A DNA stretch of 64,000 nucleotides from Cepaea nemoralis (Eukaryota; Mollusca; Gastropoda; Stylommatophora; Helicidae), in NCBI GenBank assembly GCA_014155875.1, contig JACEFZ010011075.1, positions 32,501 to 96,500 on the forward strand, given 5' to 3'. This document shows, one piece after another, positions 35,056 through 45,571 of the stretch (positions within the stretch are counted from its first letter, which is position 1; each line of letters opens with the position of its first letter). Below the pieces are notes generated by a model. It ran no database searches. It was not told the DNA's origin and saw only the letters and a program-made list of their open reading frames with translations. The position numbers were made by a program, and so were the translations under genes.

Positions 35056-35124
35056 TTATTTCATTCAGGAAAACAAAACTGTGATGGGACCGTTTCAGGC
35101 CATATGCCTTTATAAAAGAATGGA

Positions 35125-35290
35125 TCTCACTTCTCAGCCTTTATGGCTAAGATCAAAGTAGTGTCTGCATTATTTCTTACCAGGGCCACATGCAGAGGCG
35201 GTCATCCGTATGACACACAGGGTCGTGGGACATGATGGGGCGGCTCTGTCCTCCTGGGGAACCTTGAGCCCTTATTTAAAAAAAAAAATA
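35125..35290 (+). mobile_element. U2-like SINE module B1
   Basis: The head CTCACTTCTCAGCCTTTATG then GCTAAGATCAAAGTAGTGTC aligns with the U2 snRNA 5' end with several substitutions. The body is GGGCCACATGCAGAGGCGGT and CCTGGGGAACC, then an A-rich tail (35276-35289). TATAAAA lies about 15 bases upstream, as in B3. Confidence 0.75.
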
Positions 35291-35975
<685 letters not shown>

Positions 35976-36440
35976 GTACGCGCCCAAGCAAACACCATAT
36001 ACCTACTTTGCAATTTACTTCGTAAAATGGGATACTTGTTGGGATATTTTATGTGATGGCAAATTTTGTAGGTGTATATAATATGTACCATCTTCAGAAA
36101 GCAAAAGTGAATGAGACTACTTGGAGTATGAAAGATTCAGTGACACCGTTAAACTTGTTTCAATAAAACTAAGTGTGAATGAGAATACTTGGAGTATGAA
36201 AGAATTTCTATTGAAAGATTTTAGTAAACATGAGAGCAAATGATTACTCCACCATCATCATAAACAAATAATGTGTAAGCAATTACACCATGCCGTAAAT
36301 GTAATATTATCACGTGTATATGAATGTATTTGTTGTACTCGTAAATGTTTTAACAAAAAAAAAAAAAAAAAAAAAAAAATTGCACACACACAACGCACCT
36401 TGTAAATACAAACAGTTTTGTCCGAAATAAACGTGTATTT

Positions 36441-36778
36441 GCTTGCTTGTTTGCTTGTGTTCGTTGGCTTGAGCTCCAACGCGAAGTCCTGTATGTCGGA
36501 TGAAGGCATCCTGTTGTCCAACATCAGTGTGATGTCATACAGGACCTGAGGTTTGCGTGAGTATCCGTTGTCCCATGTCTGGCTTATTGGTGTGCAGACT
36601 GGTGGTTCCTCGCCGTACAGGCAGACACTCTCCGACTTCGGAGGAATCGGTGATCCTACTGACCTTAGCCAGGACCTCGAAAGGCACCTGTTGCCCAGGA
36701 CGCTCGACGAGGACGCGTCAATAGGTCTTGGCCAGTATATAACCCGACCCTGGTGCCTTGGAAACACCTCTGCGTCCC
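36441..36778 (-). mobile_element. CAAG-tailed short retroposon (SINE-C), complete copy 3, 12-bp target duplication
   Basis: 338 bp flanked by AAACGTGTATTT at 36429-36440 and 36779-36790. On the minus strand it begins GGGACGCAGAGGTG and ends in AAGCAAACAAGCAAGC. Most of the minus strand is one open frame including SESVCLYGEEPPVCTPISQT, also open in copies 1 and 2, but I recognise no domain; it could be the 3' end of an unseen LINE. No A or B box was found. Confidence 0.93.
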
Positions 36779-36816
36779 AAACGTGTATTTAAAACTCAAA
36801 GAAAATATTCTCACTT

Positions 36817-37172
36817 AGGATTGTTTGACGGCATTTGGCTAGTATCACAGTGTAGTATCTGTTCTTGTATCACGACAGTGATTGAGGGTAGACTGACTTA
36901 TCTGCACTTAACCTGGCCACGGCCACCAGAAGAGGTGGTCATCACAATGACCTACGGAGACTTGGAACCTCATGGGGCTGCCCTTGCCCCTGGGGAACAA
37001 ATACAGGGACTTGGAACCTCATGGGGCTGCCCTTGCCCCTGGGGAACAAATACAGGGACTTGGAACTTCATGGGCGGTTCTTGCCCCTGGGGAACACATA
37101 ATCAGAGACTTGGAACCTCATGGGGCGGCTCTCGCCCATGGGGAACACATACAAAGACTTTGAACCTCATGG
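36817..37172 (+). mobile_element. U2-like SINE module A2, left part with tandemly expanded body
   Basis: The head GCATTTGGCTAGTATCACAG then TGTAGTATCTGTTCTTG retains U2's GTAGTATCTGTTCTT exactly. From about 36957 a 49-50-bp body unit (GACTTGGAACCTCATGGGGC ... GGGGAACACATACAG) is repeated four to five times. The module is split by LINE-B and continues at 38231. Confidence 0.8.
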
Positions 37173-38230
37173 TATACAGCATGCAGGGCGATGCGCTATC
37201 TTCTTGATTGTCCAACCATTGAAGACAGAATATAAGTCTGCAGAGCTCGCGCCTACCTCAGAGTTAACGCAAACACACAACATCCGCTGCATAGTGAAAT
37301 TAGGAAGGTGAAGGGCAGCAGGTTAAAAAGAGGACGGTCGTGGATGGGTCAAGCCGAAAACATTCTTCAACAGATGTGTTCCCTTGAGGACTTAGAACCT
37401 GGCGAGCTGTGGGTACAAGTGCCAAAAGATCTCTGCACATCCTTTTCAGTTTGCATCCAACTAGACAGAAAATGCAGACAAGAAAGCCCGGCAGCTGTGG
37501 AGGCGGAAGTACAAGCGTTGATTTTCGCTAGACGGTGATGCTGTCATTTACACAGATGGGTCGGTCGTCCGACATGTGAGAAGCTCATGGGCCTTTACGG
37601 CTCAGGCCGGAGGGAGAATTGTGAAGGAGGACTCTGGTGCTTCTGCTGGGGACCACAAGTAGCCTGACTATGGAAGTCATGGCAGTAAGTAAAGCAATAA
37701 CATGGCTCGAGACACAGACATTCACTAGGGCTTGTTTCCTTAGCGACTCAATGAACATGCTCAAGAGGATAGAGATGGGGTGGGGGGGGGGGGGTCCGAC
37801 GAGAAAGGTTGCTGTCTCTGGAACGGTCACGGCTGGCAAAGATTAGTTTCATCTTCGTGCCAGGGCATGCGGGAGTACAAGGAAATGAGCGGGCTGACAA
37901 GCTCGCAGGTAAGGCTACTGTGGAGGGCGGACGCGCCATGGACCAGGCTGACATTCTGAATGCTCTACGAGAAGTAAGACTTTTGCGAGAACCAAGTGAT
38001 GACTGTGAATCTACAACCATGGCCAGATTGCGAGAACAGCAAATTAAAAGAGGGGTGGCCAAACAAGAACACTACGCAGGAAGCCAAAGAAGACTGATAA
38101 ACCAACACAGAACTGGTGTCGTTAGCCGCTACACGCTGCGGGATTTGCTGAGGAGAGTATCCGAGCACTTATGGACTGAGTGGTTCGATGTGCAATGAGG
38201 ATGTTCTGTCGACTAACTAACTAACTAACT
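37173..38230 (+). mobile_element. RNase-H LINE (family B) 3' part, copy 1
   Basis: 5'-truncated LINE. Frames show RNase H motifs in order: IYTDGSV (catalytic Asp), TMEVMAVSKAI (Glu), LSDSMNM (Asp), FVPGHAGVQGNERADKLAG (His/Asp), then the C-terminus ending WTEWFDVQ and stop at about 38198. Frameshifts break it, including a poly-G run at 37780-37793. It ends in an ACTAACTAACTAACT tail (38213-38230) and sits inside the repeated body of module A2. No clear target duplication was seen. Confidence 0.85.
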
Positions 38231-38421
38231 GAGGCGGCTCTTGCCCCTGGGGAACACATACAGAGACTTGGAACCTCATGGGGCGACTCTTGCCCTTGGC
38301 GAACACATACAGAGACTTGGAACCTCAATGGGCCGGCTTTTGCCCTTGGGGAACACATACAGGGACTTGGAACATCGTGGTGATTCCCTTGCCTTTGGGG
38401 AGCCGTGAGTCCTTAAAAGTA
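38231..38421 (+). mobile_element. U2-like SINE module A2, right part
   Basis: Three further 49-50-bp body units (GACTTGGAACCTC...GGGGAACACATACAG) and the module end GCCGTGAGTCCTTAAAAGTA. Confidence 0.8.
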
Positions 38422-38466
38422 AGCAAATATTTAATACTCAGGGTCTCCCCCCCCCCCCCCCCCCCC

Positions 38467-40542
38467 TGTCGTGTCCTCCTTTAAAGTGTCGTCCCTGGAG
38501 TGAAGAGAGTCAACACCCACATTCTAATATTTTACTCTTTTTCAATATCTTGGAGAATCCACCAGCTTCCGTCCAACACACTCCATCAGCCTATGGACAC
38601 CTTTTCCTATCACTCTCTCACTGTCGTACTATGCCCCCTCTCATATTTTCCCAACGCAACATACTCAACAACTCTTGCTTCTAAAAATTAATAAAGATTA
38701 ATTTATTAAAAGAAAAGTGTAACGTATATGAGACGTGTATGTGAAGAAAATGTGTGTCGTGTATTATAACATAAATGTATGTGTCAGCCCTCAAAGTTCA
38801 GGATCATAGTGTACACATCATGGCAAGGATCACACGACATCATTCGAGTCAGTACGATAAACCTCACCGAAGTCGTATCCTTCTCTCCAGACATGTCCTC
38901 CTCCAGGAACTCTGATGACCATGAGATCTGAATCCCATGTAAATATAATCCGTGGAAAAAAACTATTATAGTTCCTAACACAACTGTTCCTAATAGTTTA
39001 TAGAAACTCCGGCTTCATAATTCCGGCGCAGTGAAACAAACATGGAACACTGTCCTATGAACAAGACTTTTTGTCTCTTGCTAAATGTTCGCTAGTTCTC
39101 ACTATTAAACAGTCAATGTATCTAGAATAAAATGGCTTGCTTTATTCACTAGATATAGTCTGAAAGTTCTGATTTCCTTGATACGTGGAACAACTACACT
39201 TCAATGTTTGGTTTCATCTACTGTGAACATCAGTCCCTACTGATCTAGTTCCACATGGGCTGAACCTCCATCACTTCAGGTGTGTTAACGATTGGTATTC
39301 ACTCATGTAGGATACATATACCATTACACTCCACCGAGCAATGTGTATTAACTTCTTCCGTTGCGAAAGTTGCTGGCCCATCTCTCTACATCATAATTTA
39401 TCCGGGATCGGATGTTACATTGGGTCCGGGTTCTTCATTCCAACCAGAGGAACCTGTAAAATAAATCATACAACCGGTGATAGCCTCCCCGTCACTGATC
39501 TCTATTAGATGATCGTGGGCCATCGGCCTCGCTCAGAAAATACAGTGAACCTGTCAGGGACAGATGAACTGACCACATAGGTTATCATCAAGCCAAGACA
39601 AGAAAAAAATCAGCAAACAGAATGCGGAACCCCGCCCACCAGGGACACCTACGGGAAGATCCCAATTATCCCTCCTTACTCAATTCTCAACTAGTAAAGC
39701 TTATCAACACTTCACTAATCTATTTTCAACTAACAGAGCTAATCATCACACTTTAGTTTTAACCAGGCTACAGTCTATATTAATTAGGCCTAAATAGACT
39801 ATATTGACTACCTTAGGCAACACTGCAGTTAGATCAAATTACATCCACTCTTGCCATGACAGGCACGTGTAAAATTAAATTAACTCAATTCGCACACGGT
39901 AGACGTTTTCCCATCAGAACCACAGTGCCGAAGCACGTCTTCTAAAATCCAAGGTTTTCGATCAACTGTCCCATCTCCAATCATGGTTTTCTGGCAAACC
40001 CTCTAAAATTGGTCACGTGACATGGTTGATTGTCCTGCAGGTGTTATTTGGACATATCATCCATTGTCAAGAATCGATTTTCCCTGGCCTAGTCACTGTC
40101 AAAGTTGTCATCAGTTGTTTTGACTCCCCCAACAAACTAACGAGTTACTGTATGATCCCAACAACAGTTGCCAATAACAAGCCGTCAATCTTCTGTCGCC
40201 TGGTGACAATCACCGCTACCATTTCTGTTTGATGTCGCGAAACTCTATTGACAGACGGACTGTTTCCTGTCCTTAGCTGGCAATTCCGGTTGTCTATTAC
40301 TGTTGATAAACTGTCAAAGCGATGTATGCATTCATCTCACTTCCGAATGTTCCTATTTCTGTTGACCAGATGTAAACGTACAGCTGTTATTTATGCCCGA
40401 CCTGTTTGGGAACACGTGTAGCCACAACTATGAATGTTTTCTCTGTATTAGTTGAAACAATTGTCGCTTAGCAGATCGTCCGTTTAATCAGAAATCCTCT
40501 ATAATAATCACCGGGTTAAACTCAAGGTTTTATTTTGTGACA
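38467..40542 (-). repeat. 3' LTR of element 2
   Basis: 2,076 bp; on the plus strand it runs TGTCGTGTCC to TTTTGTGACA. On the minus strand an AATAAA signal lies at 38702-38707, about 235 bp from the LTR end. It is nearly identical to 45572-47666 except for a divergent block at about 40170-40440. Confidence 0.94.
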
Positions 40543-40560
40543 TAGGCCCCCTCTTAAGAG
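40543..40560 (-). promoter_or_regulatory. Polypurine tract of element 2
   Basis: The minus strand reads CTCTTAAGAGGGGGCCTA directly before the 3' LTR. Confidence 0.7.
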
Positions 40561-40606
40561 AGTAGTCCATCTCACTCTTCTCCACCGTGAGTTTAATCCA
40601 GATGAT

Positions 40607-43600
40607 TCATTCTTCTTCTTCAGGAGCTGGGTGTCTTGACAAGAAATCCGCTCCAACATTTTCCTTCCCAGGAATGTACTCCACTGTGAAGTTATAGGGT
40701 TGAAGTAACAACGACCACCGCATCAAACGGGCGTTGAGCTTCTGAGAAGTAGCCAGGAACATCAGGGGCTGATGATCCGACTGAACTCGAAACTTAACTC
40801 CATACAAATATGGCTGGAATTTTTGCACTGCCCATACGAGAGACAAGCACTCTCTCTCGACAGTTGAATAATTCCTCTCCGCCTGTAGAAGTTTCTTACT
40901 TGCGTATGCTACAGGTTTCAAAACCGAAGCATCGTCTTTTCCTTCCTGTAACAAGGCGGCTCCAATTCCAATCGCACTCGCATCCGTTCTCAACACAAAG
41001 GGTTTGGAAAGGTCAGGGAGCTGTAATACAGGTTTGCTGACCAAGGCCTCCTTTAACTGACTATAGGCATTCTCACATTCTGGTGTCCAAATGATTTGAT
41101 CCGGGAGTCCCTTTTTCAAGGTTTCCGTCAATGGAGCTCCCAATTCAGTGAAATGTGGGATAAATTTGTGGTAGAACCCACACAACGAGAGAAAAGATCG
41201 CACATCCTTCTTCGTTTTTGGCCTTGGTGCATTTCTGATTTTCTCCAGGTTCTTCTCTTCTGGGACAATGTGTCCTGGAGTGATGGTGTGACCTAGAAAT
41301 TCCAGAGTCTGGTAACCAATCATGCACTTGGTTGGACGAGCAGTAAGCCCTGCTTCCTTGAGTCTATTAAACACTCTCTCCAAGGATTGTAAGTGGTCAT
41401 CCAAGCTGTCACTGGAAATCAGAATATCATCCATGAATGAGATGATGGATGGATCCTGTAACGGATCTAGTAAAGTCCTCATCATGCGTGTAAACACACT
41501 AGGTGCATTGCTGAGTCCAAAGGGCATGACCTTGAATTCGTAGTGTCCACTGGGTGTACTGAAAGCCAACAGTGGTCGAATCTCCGGTTTGACTGGTATC
41601 TGATAGTAACCCCGACTCAGATCCACCTTTGAAAAGTACCGAGCCTTATGGAGCCTAGCGAATAGCTGAGTTGGATTCGGCAAAGGTTCCACCTGAAATT
41701 GTGTGTGACTGTTCAGAAGTCGGTAGTCTATATACAACCGGTGTTCTCCACTTGGTTTCCGTAACAAAACTACCCCTGCATTGTATGGGGATGTGGATGG
41801 TGCAATCACGTCATCCTCCAGCAGTTTTTGTATTTCCTCCTCCAGGGCCTTTTCTTTAGAGAATGGCACTGGGTAAACCTTTTGGCGAACAGGCTCCTGT
41901 GTGGTCAAAGTCATCTCGAACTCAACCAACCTCGTTCGTCCTGGTTTATCAGTCAGTATCTCCTTATGAGACTTGAGAACCTGGGTTATCCTTTCCCTCT
42001 CCTGGGAGGTCAGATCAGGGTTCACTTGCACATCCTTATAGGTTTCCTGGTGTACCAAGGGATATTCCCTGCCCTCGTTGGTTCCCCCTTCTGTCTCCAC
42101 TGCAACTGCCATTGCCATGAGGTGAGCTGCCTTGTCTCCGGGTCTCTCTTCGTATTTCCGCAAGAGATTGATATGGAAAATCTTCGACTTTCCCCGGATC
42201 CGGATCTGATAGTTGGTTCTGGATATCACCCTTTCCACGGGAAATGGTCCTTGCCAACCTATCTCCAGTTTGTTGTTTCCCGTTGGGAGTAGCAACAAGA
42301 CTTTATCTCCCACCTCTAGAGATCTTTCTTTAGACCTACGGTTGTAGTAAGCCGCATGTCTTTTCCTGGCCTTTTTCAAGTTTTGATTTGCCAGAGTCCA
42401 TCCCTTGTGGAGTTTTTCTTTCAGTTCCTCCACGTATTTATAGGATGAGATCACTTCTTCTGACGTCCCCTCTTCAGTCCAACTCCTCAACATGGCTTCC
42501 AACGGTCCTTTGATTGGACGACCAAACAGCAACGTAGCGGGTGGTAGTCCTGTTGAGCCATGAGGAACTTCCCGATAGGCAAAGAGTGCTGCTGGGATAT
42601 ATTCATCCCACCTATCAGGTTTTTCCTGCGCTAGTTTCCTGAGCATTGTCATCAACGTGCCGTTGAAACGCTCTACTTGTCCATTGGCTTGAGGGTGGTA
42701 AGGGCTGGTATGTATGTGGTTAGAGTGAAACACCCTAAATACCTCCTCCATGAGTTTTCCACAAAACTGAGATCCATTGTCCGTCAGAATTTGATCCGGA
42801 AAGCCTAATCTGGTAAAGGCCTCCATCAGTGCGTCCGCCACTCGTTTCGAGTCAATCGTGGTCAACGGTATAGCCTCACCCCACATTGTACAGCAATCCA
42901 CCATTGTGAGTATATACATGTTCCTCTTCCTAGTCCTGGGAAGTGGACCCACGATATCGATGGCTACCCTCTCGAAAGGAGAGTTCATGATGGGCATCTC
43001 ACCCAACACCACCGGTGCTGTCCAGTGTTTCGGTGCCACCCTCTGGCACTCAGGGCATGACTTCACATACCGACGCACATCATCTGTCATTCCCGGCCAA
43101 TAGTAATGGCAGGAAATCCGCTGCATGGTGGCGGCAATACCCATGTGTCCACTAAAGGAGATGGTATGCCCCATATGAAGAATCTGGGACCGGTGAGCTT
43201 TCGGGACGACTAGCTGACCGTATAGGTTGTCTCCCCTTCCTGCTCTCCTGTAGAGTATCCTATTCTTCATGTAGTACTGCCCCCGTCCTGGTGGATCAGC
43301 ACTTTTCTGCAGCTTTCTGTAGCAAGGACGTAAAGTATCATCCTCACTCTGGGCAGTTCGTAGCTCCCCCGGCATTGGGTTAGTCACAATTGCGTCTGCC
43401 TCTTCCGTTTTCGTCTGAGAGCGGGTCTGCATTGCTCCCATATGGATTGGCTCCCTGGGCATTCCCAGAAAGACATACCGGCAACCTAGGATTACTGGAA
43501 AAATGGGATCGGTCAATACAGCGGCCTTGATGGTGCCGGTGACGTACCTTGACCGAATCTCCACATTAGCAATGGGCAACTTCATGGTCACAGCACTCTT

Positions 43601-45139
43601 CTGTGCAGGCTGTATCTCCATGGTTTCACCTGTGAATTGTTCTGGATGTACCAGATCCGCAGAAATCACGGCCTCCCCGTCCAGTCCTGTGTCGTATAAA
43701 CACTCCACTTGACGACCGTTAACCTCTACCAATTCCACTACAGGTGGTTTTTCCTGGTCTGGAGTCTCTTCCTCGGCCTCGACCTGTTCGGTGGGCTCCA
43801 CCTTAGGTTTCCCGGGGCACACGACGAATTGAGTGTCTCCTGACTTTCCCCTGCAGTCAATAGCATTGTGCGTGTTTGACTTGCATTGGTTGCACCATTT
43901 CCCTGTCCTAGATTTTCTAGTGCCGGACTTGAGTGAGCTCTCCTGGTGGCGAGCTTCCTTGTTGACCTTGGCATTTTCCGTGACAACCTCCTTGGAAGTC
44001 ACTTGACATGCTGCGAAGTGAGGGTTCTTAGCCTTCGATTCGCAGTCCCTCGTATTGTGAGAGGGTGACTTACAAATTGAACACCACTTCTCCGACCACG
44101 GTCGTTTTGGTGTAGAGCTTGAAGTGCTCTTGCTTCCCTCCTTCTTCTTCTCTGAACTATCCTCTGATTTTTGCACATAAGGTTCCCACTTTTTGGTTCC
44201 TGAGTTTTTGGCTTTCTTCTTGTCATGTTTCTCTTGACTTTTGGTGTTGGTGGAAAGGTTTTCCCCTGCCTCCCCATGTACCTCGACGAACCGTTCTGCT
44301 AATTTAGTCACGAGGTCAATACGTTCCGCTCCTTGTTCTCCCAGGAACGTCCTGAGAGGTTTAGACATTTGCTTCTTCAGCTGGTCGACCACCATGAGCT
44401 CTTCCAGACTCTCATAGTCATGTGCAAACCCAGCCAAATCCATCCACTTGTGGAGATAAGATTTTAGACGCAAACTGTAGGCGGCAAACAACTCCCCCGG
44501 TTCTCGTTTCGCTGCTCGAAATTTTTTCCGGTAGGTATGTGACGTAACCTCGAATCGTTTCAGCAGAGCCGTCTTTAACTCGTCATAATTGTTCTCATGT
44601 CCTGGTGGCAGGCGAGAATAAACCTCGTATCCGGTCCCGCGTAAACCCTGGGATAGCTTAAGATTCCATTTGTTACGCTCCAGACCCATAGCAACTGACA
44701 TAGCCTCGAAGCGTTGAAGGTACTGGTCAATCTTCTCTTTGTCCTCCTCGTAGACCGCTAAAGGAAACTTCATAGCATGGTACCCATGTCCACCTACTGG
44801 TGTTGAGCCTGGGATGGAGGAACCTCCAACTGCTCCCTCAGTTTCTCCCTTAGATTGACTCTTCAACTCGAGTTCCCTCATCCGGTACTCGTGCTCCCTT
44901 TTCTGAGCTTCTTGTTCAGCCTCTAATTTCCTAGCTGCTTGCTCAGCTTCAAATTTCCTAGCTGCTTGCTCAGCTTCCAATTTCTTAGCTGCTTGCTCAG
45001 CTTCCAATGTCTTAGCTGCTTGTTCCAACTCCATCCTTCTCAATTCCAACTCGGCCTTTCGATCTTCCCTTTCTGCTTGACGATACTCTCTCTCCACTTC
45101 CTGTATGTAATCCGTTAGAGCAGAACCCGACAGTCCCAT
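40607..45139 (-). CDS. Gag-Pol polyprotein of element 2 (Gag, protease, integrase, RT, RNase H)
   Basis: 1,510 codons in one frame without stops. Residues about 10-95 form a coiled coil with a repeated LEAEQAARK-like 9-residue unit (about four times). The gag core lies at about 120-290. Two CCHC-like knuckles lie at C353/C356/H361/C366 and C416/C419/H424/C429. Protease has DTG at 483-485 and ILGC at 550-553. The H2C2 zinc finger is H658, H665, C695, C698. Integrase has D728, D787, E823. A GPY/F-like module (GWQGPFPVERV) lies at about 960-1000. Reverse transcriptase spans about 1085-1295 with FMDD at 1235-1238 (41426-41437). RNase H has D1386 (RTDAS), E1430 and D1455. The start follows the leader, and no frameshift separates gag from pol. 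All catalytic residues are present, so the enzyme set looks intact. Confidence 0.96.
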   Translation of the reverse strand: MGLSGSALTDYIQEVEREYRQAEREDRKAELELRRMELEQAAKTLEAEQAAKKLEAEQAARKFEAEQAARKLEAEQEAQKREHEYRMRELELKSQSKGETEGAVGGSSIPGSTPVGGHGYHAMKFPLAVYEEDKEKIDQYLQRFEAMSVAMGLERNKWNLKLSQGLRGTGYEVYSRLPPGHENNYDELKTALLKRFEVTSHTYRKKFRAAKREPGELFAAYSLRLKSYLHKWMDLAGFAHDYESLEELMVVDQLKKQMSKPLRTFLGEQGAERIDLVTKLAERFVEVHGEAGENLSTNTKSQEKHDKKKAKNSGTKKWEPYVQKSEDSSEKKKEGSKSTSSSTPKRPWSEKWCSICKSPSHNTRDCESKAKNPHFAACQVTSKEVVTENAKVNKEARHQESSLKSGTRKSRTGKWCNQCKSNTHNAIDCRGKSGDTQFVVCPGKPKVEPTEQVEAEEETPDQEKPPVVELVEVNGRQVECLYDTGLDGEAVISADLVHPEQFTGETMEIQPAQKSAVTMKLPIANVEIRSRYVTGTIKAAVLTDPIFPVILGCRYVFLGMPREPIHMGAMQTRSQTKTEEADAIVTNPMPGELRTAQSEDDTLRPCYRKLQKSADPPGRGQYYMKNRILYRRAGRGDNLYGQLVVPKAHRSQILHMGHTISFSGHMGIAATMQRISCHYYWPGMTDDVRRYVKSCPECQRVAPKHWTAPVVLGEMPIMNSPFERVAIDIVGPLPRTRKRNMYILTMVDCCTMWGEAIPLTTIDSKRVADALMEAFTRLGFPDQILTDNGSQFCGKLMEEVFRVFHSNHIHTSPYHPQANGQVERFNGTLMTMLRKLAQEKPDRWDEYIPAALFAYREVPHGSTGLPPATLLFGRPIKGPLEAMLRSWTEEGTSEEVISSYKYVEELKEKLHKGWTLANQNLKKARKRHAAYYNRRSKERSLEVGDKVLLLLPTGNNKLEIGWQGPFPVERVISRTNYQIRIRGKSKIFHINLLRKYEERPGDKAAHLMAMAVAVETEGGTNEGREYPLVHQETYKDVQVNPDLTSQERERITQVLKSHKEILTDKPGRTRLVEFEMTLTTQEPVRQKVYPVPFSKEKALEEEIQKLLEDDVIAPSTSPYNAGVVLLRKPSGEHRLYIDYRLLNSHTQFQVEPLPNPTQLFARLHKARYFSKVDLSRGYYQIPVKPEIRPLLAFSTPSGHYEFKVMPFGLSNAPSVFTRMMRTLLDPLQDPSIISFMDDILISSDSLDDHLQSLERVFNRLKEAGLTARPTKCMIGYQTLEFLGHTITPGHIVPEEKNLEKIRNAPRPKTKKDVRSFLSLCGFYHKFIPHFTELGAPLTETLKKGLPDQIIWTPECENAYSQLKEALVSKPVLQLPDLSKPFVLRTDASAIGIGAALLQEGKDDASVLKPVAYASKKLLQAERNYSTVERECLSLVWAVQKFQPYLYGVKFRVQSDHQPLMFLATSQKLNARLMRWSLLLQPYNFTVEYIPGKENVGADFLSRHPAPEEEE

Positions 45140-45571
45140 TTCTTCCCCCTTTGCCTTAATTCTAACGTGCTTAGTTTAGGGGTGGCCATTATACAGAGAG
45201 GTAAGCCAGCAGGTTTAGTACAATATAACTGCAAATTACCATACAGATATATGAACAAGTACTATAAATCTAGATATTACCACACATAGCACATTCACTC
45301 AGTGACAAGAGTAGAATCAGAACCACAGACCTATGCAGACGTGTGAAGTGTGAACAGGTAAGATATTAGTCCTAACCCCTATCCACATTCACTCTAGCTG
45401 GATTCTCCAATATGATATCTCCCTCTTATAACTAAGGATCCCGTGTCAAAAGACCCCGTTGTCAGAAGATCCCACTGTCAAAGGTTCCTTTTACGAGAGA
45501 TCCCGCTGTCCAGGGATTCCGTTTACGAGAGATCCCGCTGTCCAAAGATCCCGTTATCGAGCTCCCAATAA
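45140..45571 (-). promoter_or_regulatory. Leader of element 2 with short degenerate tandem repeat
   Basis: Between 5' LTR and gag. The LTR-proximal part (about 45435-45565) carries six to seven degenerate copies of a motif like GATCCCGCTGTC (plus strand), spaced 18-27 bp. On the minus strand, TGGGAGCTCGATAACGGG begins five bases after the LTR and is the best PBS candidate, but I cannot match it to a tRNA. Confidence 0.6.

Noticed and set aside
36258..36767. 169-codon minus frame as an independent gene
   Set aside because: It runs through SINE-C, a poly-A tract and tandem-unit sequence, so it crosses insertion boundaries and cannot be one ancestral gene.
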